Shown in pieces: positions 12,080 through 21,246 of a stretch of DNA of 64,000 bases. The stretch spans positions 49,873,893-49,937,892 of the forward strand of contig CM068544.1 of the NCBI GenBank assembly GCA_035048495.1. The letters are read 5' to 3'. The stretch comes from Euptelea pleiosperma. Lineage: Eukaryota > Streptophyta > Magnoliopsida > Ranunculales > Eupteleaceae. Position 1 is the stretch's first letter. Each line of letters opens with the position of its first letter. A program made the position numbers and the translations under genes. The notes beneath the pieces are model-generated. The model was given only the letters and a program-made list of their open reading frames with translations, had not been told where the DNA came from and ran no database searches.

Positions 12080-13510
12080 TGTATGTCAAAAATTCCCATA
12101 TTTTTTATGTGCTTATCAAAAATTAAAAAAACTTTTTTAGGGGGTCCAGAAATAATACAATTTGGATTAATAAAAATAGTGCACGGCATCGACCCCACCG
12201 ACACCTTATGTTACAATTTTTAGTGTAACTTGGCGGGAAAGTAACAGTGAGCATTGATGTGCCTGGGACCAATGCACCATGGTTTAATGCGAGAATAATA
12301 CTTCTTCAAATGTAAAGTAGGATGTGCTATATTGAACGGTAATTTTTAGATGTTGGATTCGAACTTTTTTTGTACACTAATCAGTGGGGAAATTTTTTGT
12401 CGCGGCGGAAATTTAGAAGTAGTGACCATGTGGTCAATGATATTGCGCCAGATACATCAAGGTTAGCCTGGCGCTAGTGGCAGAGCCAAGAAGGGGTGAG
12501 GGTGGGCAATTAACTTTAAAACTTCAGTAAGAAATATTTTTCTTCTCTCAAAGTACCCTTTTGCCAACCTTGAAAAAATACATTTTTGTCCACCCTGGAA
12601 CAGAATCATGGCTCCCCCCCTACCTGGTGCAATATCATTGCCCCTACACTTAGGTGTACCTGGCACAACATCATTGGTGCATGATCGTTGCATCTAAATT
12701 TCCGCCTCTGCAAAAATTTTCTCCTAATCAGTGGGCTTGAAAGAGTATGCCAAGTGGCATATTTTTATGCATTCCACAGTTCCACCGGGTCAATTTACGC
12801 TGTTGTCTTTTTTTTTTTTTCGTTTGTGAACGATTCTTTCACTCTCCACCCCATGTCCTGAAGCCTCTTTTGGGCCTCGGTAGATGTGGCCCATCCACTG
12901 AGACAAGCAAAAAAAGTGGACCTTCAACCCAAAGTGCAAAGAGGTATTGTTTATAATCAGCATTTGGATTGTGTACAAAACTTATATCATAGAAGTTCCA
13001 TTACAAAACTTATTTTTTTGGGCCCACCGACACATGGATCTTTAGCCCTTTGGTGGATAAACAAACTAAAAATCAGTTGATTGATGATTTCTAGCAGTTG
13101 GATTTAGTATAAAAAAATATGCTTGAATCCAACGGCTAGAATTTTAAGGGCCACGAGAGTCCTCTGCATCGATTGCATCCAAAGTCCTCTGAGTACATGT
13201 ATGACAAATTTAGAGGGCCCACAACTCATAATCATCAATCAAAATGATATTACCTAGGGAAAAAAAATCTATGATACAGATAAGTCCCCAAAAAATTGCC
13301 ACGTGAAACTCTTTCTGATCCCAAAAGCCCCATAAATGCCTGGCCTACACTTTGATGGACCTACACACCAAAAATAGGATGATTGGTGATTTCCCACTGA
13401 TTTGAGTACTTTTTCATCTTGAGCTTGGAACCAACCCATAAGCCTGTTGAAGCCCACAATGAAGAAATGTTAAATCTAATGGCTAGAAACCACCAATTGC
13501 GCTGATATTG
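12080..13510. repeat. 1.45 kb dispersed repeat, copy A
   Basis: The order of words matches 33335-34800 almost throughout: GTGTAACTTGGCGGGAAAGT, GGGACCAATGCACCATGG, an embedded hairpin MITE, a T-rich tract and TTGAAGCCCACAATGAAG. Similarity stops near 13510/34800. No coding frame is conserved between the copies. Confidence 0.8.
12388..12723. mobile_element. Hairpin MITE inside repeat copy A
   Basis: It is flanked by an 11-base direct repeat CTAATCAGTGG (12377-12387 and 12724-12734), with arms around CGGAAATTTAGAAG and CTAAATTTCCG. The same insertion is in copy B (33644-33963), so it predates the duplication. Confidence 0.7.
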
Positions 13511-14472
13511 GTGTGTAGGTCAATTAAAGCGAGGTCCAAACATTCATAGGATCGGTGGACCCAAAAGAGAGTGCCACACCACATACAAATTTTGGGGACT
13601 ACAAATTTTTTTATCATAGTCAAATAATTTGAGTTGCGGAGCCATTTTAAACAGTGTTGTCATGGCACCCACTGACACTTAAGCCGTTACACTCGTGCTT
13701 CTATGTATAGGGGTCTAAAAATCTGGTCCATGAGCTTTTGGCCCGATCCAGCCCATGTATAGGCGCGGCCCATCTCCTCTAAGGGCCTGGCCTGGGATTG
13801 GCATTTTGGAGCCTGGTCCAGCCCTGTCCGGGCCCGTGAACCCAGTTCGTCCCATCAGCACCCCCCTTGTGCCCAATGGTTATAAATTTGACTGTCTGAC
13901 ACTTTAGCCTAGTCCATAATGGCATGCAACCCGACAATCTTCACCCAGCCTGCAGCCCAAACCGCGTCCCAATGCACCCGAGAATTGGATCCGGGCTTGA
14001 GATTTGACTGGCGGCCCGGCCTCTTTAAATCTCAGCCCATGAGGAACCCATGACTGCTGCTAAGGCAATCATATAATCATCCGATCAGCTGGTTTTTTTG
14101 CCTAAAAAAATCTGCTAGCTGGGACCCATAGTCTGCGCAAATTCGTTGTCCTATGGGGTATTATTGTTACCCAACCACTATACGGATATTTACGAGAAGA
14201 AATTTGATGGGCAGAATTTGCATCAAACATGAGATGCAAGGAGTCTCAAAAGTCGCCACCTATTCATTTTTAATAATTAAATATAAAATGCTTGTCTTTT
14301 TGTACACATGGTGATGTTTTGGAGTCCTTGCATCAAACTTGATGCAAGCTCGTCATCAAAGTTTTTCTCGTTTTTTTATTTGGGAAACGAAAAATCCAAG
14401 ACCCCCGCCCCGACCTCTCTAGTCTCCTCTTCACATCTCCCGACCGAAAACTATCCTTTTTGTTTTCCGTCC
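13511..14472. other. Repeat-rich spacer upstream of the GRXS16-like exon
   Basis: It includes a worn TAGGGGTCTAAAAATCTGG-type hAT-like element (about 13707-14045) with GGCCCGG words, and the presumed promoter region of the GRXS16-like exon. No other gene was recognised. Confidence 0.4.
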
Positions 14473-14859
14473 ATGGCCGCAATCAACCTCTCTACACTCC
14501 ACGTCTCTTCTTCTCTTCGCGTATTTTCTGATCATTCTCCCAAAAATACCCATCATCTTTCCTTCTATTCACATTTCAATTGCTACACCTCGTTTCCCTC
14601 CTTCTCCTTGACATCCAACATTACAAATAGACACTGCGCCTTCACCGTCGTTTCTGTTCTCAAGAAACTCTCAGAGACGGAGCTCGTCGCCGTTCCGGCA
14701 GAAACAGAGGAATTCTCCAGAAATTTTCCGTCATATTCCGGCGTGTACGCCGTTTACGACAAGAACGACGACCTACAGTTCATCGGTATATCGCGAAGCA
14801 TCGCAGCGAGCGTTTTCTCTCACCGAAATTCGGTTCCCGAGCTCTGCTACTCCGTCAAG
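14473..14859 (+). CDS. GRXS16: Monothiol glutaredoxin S16-like, first exon only
   Basis: The exon gives 129 residues and ends at AAG with a GTAAAG donor, phase 0. Residues 1-60 are rich in Ser/Thr/His with few acids, like a plastid transit peptide. Residues about 93-129 (YSGVYAVYDKNDDLQFIGIS, then AASVFSHRNSVPELCYSVKV) match the start of the GIY-YIG-like N-terminal domain of plant GRXS16. That protein pairs this domain with a C-terminal CGFS glutaredoxin in the chloroplast. The rest of the GIY-YIG region and the whole glutaredoxin domain were not found downstream: the next 2.6 kb is transposon sequence, then comes a PPR gene on the same strand. It is either the 5' end of a gene with a very long intron or a stranded fragment. 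ATG 14473 is preferred over the upstream in-frame ATG at 14308 because the transit-like sequence begins there. Confidence 0.7.
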
Positions 14860-15179
14860 GTAAAGCTCTTTTGCCCTAACTTCTCTTGCTATCCGGGTTT
14901 CTTAGATGTGAAATTACCAAAAAGGAAACTTTTAGTACCCAAGCCTGGCAATTTGGCCCGGCCCGGCCCGGTTTGCAGGCCGGGTCGCAGCTACAGTGCC
15001 TGGCTCCAGGGCCTTGCTGAAACTTCCTTATTTTGCCACTTATTCCAAAAAGTCCCTAAAGCCAATTTTTTTTTTTTTGTAATTCCCTAAAGCCAAAACT
15101 TCAGTTGCCACAAAACGTTCACTTTGGGAAAAAATAAATAGGCACTAATAAGTTCATTAAATGTCTCTCCACCAATCAA

Positions 15180-16430
15180 CGTTGAGGGATGATTGTGTGA
15201 ACCATGTGGCACACTTTTAGATAGGGCTGCAACTCGGGCGGGTTGGGCCTCAGCCCGAGCCCAACCCGATCTGCAAGGTAGTGAGCCCGAGCCCGAGCCC
15301 AACCCGAGGTCGGGCTTGGATTTCCCAACCCGTGCCCAACCCGATCGGGTTGGTCGGGTTAGTGGGTTGGTCAATTGTTCAATTTTTTTTTTATTACCAA
15401 AAGTGTTAGAAAAAGTTTTTTTTATATTACCTTCCAATAATAAATATATACAACATAAATCATATTTAAAATATGGACTGTCACCAACTCACCGACAATT
15501 TAGATAGATTAAAAATAGAAAGAGACTAAGAGAGACAAATGTCGCCGATGCAAGTTGAAGATGGACTGTCACCAACTCACCGATGCAATTTATATAATCA
15601 AAATAAAAATAAAAGAAGGGAAAAAAGAGGAAAAAGTTTAAGAGCCAAAACTATTGAAGTCTTGACTCTTGAAGATGGTGTCATTGAATCACAGATGCAA
15701 GTTGCAGGCTTGCAGCCCTAAAAAAATGAAAACCTTACTTGAAAAGTTGAAAATGAAGTTGCCGCTGAACGTAGCACAAAGGATGGTGGACGGCGTTAGT
15801 GGGCGGAATCGTAACAGAAACGTTAGAGAGGAGAGGAGTGGTGGAGATTAGAATGGAAGAGGAGGGGTGGAGTGGAGATTGGAAGAGGATGGGTGGAGAT
15901 TGGAGAATGGAGAAGTCGTAACCCTAAGCCCTAAATCTAAACTTATAATATATATATGTAGGAGTTAATACCGTGTATTTGTATATGTATTTAAGATATA
16001 TGTGTGCGTGTCGGGCTCGGGTTGGGTCGGGTTTCCTAAAGCCTCAGCCCTAGCCCAACCTGATTTTGGTCGGGTTTGCAACAGCTAGGCCTGAGCCCGA
16101 GCCCGAGTACTGTAGGAGTCAACCCAACCCGAGCCCAACATTGGGTTGAGCCCGCCCAAGTTGCAGCCCTACTTTTAGAGACTACTGACCGTATGTATGT
16201 TTGACCCATCCCCAGGTAGATCTACATACCAAAAATCATCCTGATTAGTGATTTCTAACCTTTGGATCTGAGTACCCCAAATGATGCTCGAAATCCATGG
16301 TTAAAAATGAACCATGGAAAAGACTCTAGCTATACAAGTCAAGCTAGCGATGGGCCAGACATCCATACGATCAGTGGTCTCTAAGAGTGTGTTACATGGC
16401 TCATATTCACGTGGAATGCCCATGCCCCCC
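15180..16430. mobile_element. Family A MITE split by a hAT-like insertion
   Basis: The left arm to 15221 and the body from 16172 together read as one family A hairpin (CCATGTGGCACACTTTTAG, then AGACTACTGACCGTATG). The copy at 9012-9138 shows the same join without the insertion. The mirrored end GGTCTCTAAGAGTGTGTTAC lies at about 16375-16395. Confidence 0.75.
15222..16171. mobile_element. hAT-like non-autonomous element (TAGGGCTGCAACT ends)
   Basis: Ends TAGGGCTGCAACTCGGGCGGG and CCCGCCCAAGTTGCAGCCCTA are long inverted repeats. A perfect 8-bp duplication CTTTTAGA flanks it (15214-15221 and 16172-16179). Subterminal regions are dense in GAGCCCGAGCCC/CGGGTTGGG words. The middle is AT-rich with a repeated GACTGTCACCAACTCACCGA word and no transposase. 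Reading frames at 15087-15507 come from the GC-rich ends and are not genes. Confidence 0.88.
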
Positions 16431-16549
16431 CAGTACTATTATAATGCCAAAACATGGGTTGGGGATGACTGGGGGATTCACTTTACCTCCAAAACCCTAT
16501 TCTTTCCACAAGAATTTTTTTTATACTGATTGTTTTTTATGCTAACGTC

Positions 16550-16835
16550 TAGGTTGCCTATGACCATACGGATGTATGAAACATTCCTATGTGGACCTGA
16601 AGACCAAAAATCAGCCAGATTGGTAGTGTTAACCATTGGATTTGAATCTTTTTCATGGGTTGATTTTAAACCGCTGATTGAAGAATTATTTTGTGTACTG
16701 AGATCGAACACCTGAAAAGCACCAATCAGGCTGATTTTTGGTCTACTGGTTCACCTAGAGATGTTTCAAACATCCGTACGATCAAAAATCTCTTTGCATG
16801 TGCCACATGGCTCATATTGTGGTCCCTCATCATTG
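16550..16835. mobile_element. Family A MITE (diverged)
   Basis: CCATACGGATGTATGAAACA and CCAAAAATCAGCCAGATTGG on the left are mirrored by AATCAGGCTGATTTTTGG and AAACATCCGTACGATC on the right. Confidence 0.65.
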
Positions 16836-17004
16836 CTGTCAAGTGAGTCAGTCATCAAAGTTCTCACTTCACCTCCATCATTTAATGCCCTAACTACCTA
16901 AAGTGAATTAAATGCCTTTGATAAATATTTAATTACATTTCATGTCATCACTTATTTTTTATACAACCCCTTGATGATTCCTTAATTACTACTCATGCCA
17001 TTCT

Positions 17005-17195
17005 AAAAATTAGCATGATTAGCGATTTGAAACCTTTGGACCTTTGTACCCAAAATAATACTCAAATTTGACCATTAAAAATCGACCCATGAAAACGACT
17101 CCAATCGAATGCCTACACTCATTAGGCTGATTTTTTGCATGTAGGTTCACCTAGGGATGGGCCGAACATCCATTCTGTCAGTGGTCTCTAATAGG
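17005..17195. mobile_element. Family A MITE, right-hand part
   Basis: It starts in the AAAAATTAGCATGATTAGCGA region and ends GGGATGGGCCGAACATCC, then GTCAGTGGTCTCTAATAG. The outer left arm is missing. Confidence 0.55.
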
Positions 17196-17357
17196 AGAAA
17201 CTTTTCGAAGCGAAGATCATGTGCAAATGGTTGTGTGCCACATATACCCATGGTTGCTTTTTAAAACCAAAACCTAAACCATGGGTATATGTGGTGCAAG
17301 ATCATTGGCGCATGATCCCTGCTTTAGAAATCACACCGCTCCAAAATATTTCTCCTC
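17193..17357. mobile_element. Short hairpin MITE upstream of the PPR gene
   Basis: CATATACCCATGGTT and ACCATGGGTATATGTGG form a hairpin, with outer arms GGAGAAACTTTTCGAAGCG and the worn mirror near CCAAAATATTTCTCC. It is related to the elements at 42064-42207 and 12388-12723. Confidence 0.55.
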
Positions 17358-17475
17358 TGAATGTTGTGCCACTTGCTTCCAAAGACACACCTACAATCAT
17401 TCACGTGCAACGCACATGCCTCCCCAGTTTCGTATAATGTGTTTTTCGCGGCCGTGATACCGAATTCTAAAGATC

Positions 17476-20400
17476 ATGGCAGTTAGCTACTCTTTCAAAC
17501 TCGGCATTTCTAATCCTTTCCTTCAACGCCAACCTCCAAACTCGATTTCGAACGACAAAGTAAGCGAAACCTCTCTCTCTCTCTCTCACTCTCATAGCAG
17601 ATCAAACCAAGGTTTAAAGGGGACCGTTATAACGGTATAACGGACTGGGGGCGTTACCGTTTTTTCCGTTATAACGAAAAAAAACGCTCAGGGGCAAAAA
17701 CGAAAAATAACGGAAAAAACGGAAAAAATGGCGTTGAAATTCAAATTTTGAATTTTAAAATTTGAATTTCAAAATTTCAAAAATGGAAAATAACGGAAAA
17801 AACGAAAATAACGGCCGTTTTTTTTCACAAAATTTTCCAGAAAATAACGGCCGTTATTTTCGTTATAACGGCCGTTTTTTAAACCTTGGTTCAAACTACT
17901 TGACTCTTTAGGCGCGTTAGACTCGGGCGATTCGTTAAATTACTTTTGTTCTTCAATGTTATAGCCAAAAGTTCTCTTTTTTTTTCTGTGAAATTTTTGA
18001 GGTTTATTTCGGGTTGTGTTCGCGAAATTTATTATCTGAAACTATTTATTTATTTATCTTTATGAGCAGTTTTACGGTTTCCCGCCAAAAATTTTAAGGG
18101 AATTTTTGACATACCCCCCATGTTATCTTTAAAATTTGACATACCCCCCTATGACTCGGTCCACTATCATTTGACCAGTGTTGACCCGAGTTGACTACCA
18201 AATTTTGTATTAAATGACAAAAGTGCCCTTGTCTTCAACCTTAGAACAAGGGTTTGGGTTTAGACCAAACCCCAAATCAAATATGAAAAGAGGAGATTAA
18301 AAATAAAAATTAAAACCCATGTTGGTAAACTTGAGATTTGTTTTTTGATGAACTATGCAAACGTTGAGAAGAAAAAACTCCAAAAAAATAGATAAAACTC
18401 ATGAAGGAATATTTTAAAATTGAGAGAACCCATCTTTCCGAAATCCACATCTCATCAAAAGCTTAAAATATAAATTGCTTTGTCTTGTTTTTCTTTTATG
18501 TTAATGAAAATTTTAAAACTAAAATTTTATGTTGTTCTTGTTTTTTTTTTTTTTCAAACCTTAGGTTTTAAATTATTGCTGGAGTGGTGGCCGGCTGGCC
18601 ATGAGACTCTGGTGGGTTGGTCGCCGGTGATGGGCGGCCAACCCATTGGAATCTCTTGTCTGGTGGCCGTCCACCACAGCCGTTTGATTTGGAGTTTGGG
18701 TTTTTGCCCAAACCCTTGTTCCAAGGTTGAAGACAAGGGCATTTTTGCCATTTAATAAAAAATTTGGTAGTCAACTCGGGTCAACACTAGTCAAATAACA
18801 GTGGACCGAGTCATAGGGGGGTATGTCAGCTTTTTCAAATTGTGGGGGGTATGTCAAATTTTCAAATTTTAAAGATAACATGGTGGGGTATGTCAAAAAT
18901 TCCCAAATTTTAATCCGATCCTTGCCCGATTCGATTCGCCGAGTTGCTAAAATTCCATGTTATCCAATTTGTTTTAGTTCTGGGATTTGATTGAAATATG
19001 GCACTGAATTTTTCTTGCAGACTCGAAATTCGACTATAACTTTGTCATATGCAATCACCCAAAAATCTCATGGAGTCCTCCGAAGCAAGGTTTCTCCACC
19101 TAATACAATCTCTGAAATTGATCAACAATCACAAATTCAGCCCTTGGTTGATTTCCTACGTGATTGTTCGACAAAATGGTTGATCAGAGAAGGCAAAACA
19201 ATTCACGGGTTTCTGATAAAATCTAATTTTGATGACGATAAAGCAGTAGTTTTGTTCAATCATCTAGCTCACATGTATGTGAAATGCTTAGACTTCACTT
19301 CCGCTCACCGGGTTTTCGATGAAACGCTGCATAAGAATGTATTCTCATGGACAGTCATGATTGTTGGATCGACGGATAATGGTTTGTTTATAGATGGGTT
19401 TAGATTCTTCCATGAGATGCAGAATTCTGGAGTTCAACCCGACAAATTCGCTTATTCTGCAGTAGTCCAGTCGTGTATCGGATTGGGCTCTGTTGAATTG
19501 GGTAAAATGGTGCATGCCCAGATCATTAAGAGGGGATTCTCAGCTCATGTTTTTGTTAGTACTTCACTTCTTAATATGTATGCAAAGTGTGGAGAAGTTG
19601 AGGATTCAGTTCGTGTGTTTAACACCATGAACGAGCATAATCAAGTCTCATGGAATGCCATGATATCAGGATTTACGTTGAATGATCTTCACTTGGAAGC
19701 ATTTAATCAGTTCCTTAATATGAAGAGGGAAGGCTTCACTCCGAATATGTCCACATTTGCTAGCGTTTTGAAGGCAGTTGGGAAGTTGGGTGATATTAGT
19801 AAGGGCAGAGAAGTTCACAATTATATCAATGAATTGGGCATGGAGTCTAATGTTTTTGTCGGGACTGCACTTATTGATATGTACTCAAAATGTGGGTGCT
19901 TGTACGATGCTAGATTGGTGTTTGACATGAATTTCACTTATTGTAGAGTGAATACGCCATGGAATGCGATGATTTCGGGCTACTCACGGGGTGGGCGTAG
20001 CAAAGAGGCCTTGGAACTCTTTAATAGAATGTGTCTGAATAATGTAGAATCAGACCTTTTCACATATGCTAGTGTGTTCAATGCAATTGCAGCTTTGAAG
20101 TGTTTGCGGTTTGGAAGGGAAGTTCATGCAATGGTTGTGAAGTTAGGATATGATTCACAGGTTTTAAGTGTGAACAATGCAATTGCCGACGCATATTCGA
20201 AAGGTGGGTCTGTCAAGGATGCGAGGAAGGTCTTTGAAAGGATGGAAGAAAGAGATGTGGTGTCGTGGACTACCATTGTGACTGCTTATGCTGCATGTTC
20301 AGAAGGAGAGAGAGCACTCAGTTTCTTCTCAAAGATGAGGGAGGAAGGCTTTACACCTAATCAGTTCACCTTTGCCAGTGTCCTTGTTGGGTGTGCCGGC

Positions 20401-21246
20401 CTTTGTTTGCTCGAGTACGGTCTACAAGTCCATGGCCTTCTGTGTAAGGCTGGGTTGGATGGTCACGAATGCATTGAGAGCGCTCTGATTGACATGTACG
20501 CCAAATGTGGTAGTATAATTTCAGCAGAGAAGGTGTTTGAGAGGATCATTAGCCCCGATGTTGTTTCTTGGACTGCAATAATATCAGGCTATGCTCAACA
20601 TGGTTTTACAAACAAAGCACTTAAACACTTTAGGAGGATGGAAGAATCGGGCATCAAGGCCAATGCAGTCACCCTTTTATGCGTTCTGTTTGCTTGTAGT
20701 CATGGAGGGATGGTAGAGGAGGGCCTCCGTTATTTTAAATCAATGGAGGAGAGATACAACGTGATGCCAGAGATGGAACATTACGCTTGTGTTGTTGATC
20801 TCTTGGGTCGTGTGGGCCGCCTCGACGATGCAGTTGAGTTCATCAACAATATGCCAATTGAGCCAACTGATATGGTTTGGCAGACCTTGTTAGGTGCGTG
20901 CAGGGTCCATGGAAACATCGATTTGGGAGAGATAGCTGCTAAGAAAATTCTCTCAGTTAGGCCCGAGTATTCAGCAACATATGTGCTTTTATCAAACACT
21001 TATATCGAGAGGGGTAGTTTAGAAGATGGGTTAAGTTTGAGAAATGTGATGAGAAACAGAGGTGTGAAGAAGGAACCAGGGATTAGTTGGATTTCTGTGA
21101 GAGGTACAGTCCATAAGTTCTTTTCAGGGGGCCAACAGCACCCACAAAAAGAGGAAATATATGCGAAATTAGAAGAATTGAGGGAGAAGATGAAGGCCAT
21201 GGGTTATAGAGCAGACTTCAGATATGTACTGCAAGATGTAGAATGA
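17476..21246 (+). CDS. PLS-class pentatricopeptide repeat protein ending at the E/E+ region
   Basis: Exons are 17476-17559 (28 codons, donor GTAAGC) and 19021-21246 (acceptor TCTTGCAG). Both junctions are phase 0, giving 769 residues. The short first exon supplies a basic, Ser/Asn-rich start typical of plastid or mitochondrial targeting. Exon 2 holds a run of P, L and S repeats, with recurring LLNMYAKCG, VSWNAMISG, GRSKEALELFNRM and FTFASVL motifs from about residue 80 to 640. An E/E+ region follows (GACRVHGNIDLGEIAAKKIL through YRADFRYVLQDVE). PLS proteins bind organelle RNA and usually specify C-to-U editing sites; E+ proteins without a DYW domain rely on a partner deaminase. The stop comes exactly where a DYW domain would begin. 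The in-frame ATG at 18991 lies in the intron. RNA target not deducible. Confidence 0.92.
17608..17888. mobile_element. hAT-like MITE, family B, in the PPR intron
   Basis: Ends CAAGGTTTAAAG and TTTAAACCTTG are flanked by 8-mers GATCAAAC (17600-17607) and GTTCAAAC (17889-17896), one mismatch. The interior is rich in ATAACGGCCGTTAT words. Confidence 0.85.
18098..18904. mobile_element. Long-TIR Mutator-like element in the PPR intron
   Basis: A perfect 9-bp duplication AAATTTTAA flanks it (18089-18097 and 18905-18913). Inverted ends start GGGAATTTTTGACATACC and extend over roughly 200 bases. They include the GTTGACCCGAGTTGACTACC and GACAAAAGTGCCCTTGTCTT blocks mirrored near 18725-18790. There is no transposase; the open frames at about 18480-18774 are artefacts of the element. 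A related end lies at 33165-33352. Confidence 0.9.

Noticed and set aside
14308..14472. Earlier in-frame start for the GRXS16-like exon
   Set aside because: The extra residues are unlike a transit peptide, and the family-like start MAAINLSTLHVSSS begins at 14473.
15087..15507. Gly/Pro/Arg-rich frames on both strands
   Set aside because: They arise from the GC-rich subterminal repeats of the hAT-like element.
18480..18774. Overlapping open frames on both strands
   Set aside because: They lie wholly inside the Mutator-like element in the PPR intron and follow its inverted repeats. No family resemblance.
18991..19020. Upstream in-frame ATG extending the PPR frame
   Set aside because: A strong acceptor (TCTTGCAG) ends at 19020, and a phase-matched first exon with a targeting-like peptide exists at 17476-17559. 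The ATG is therefore intronic.
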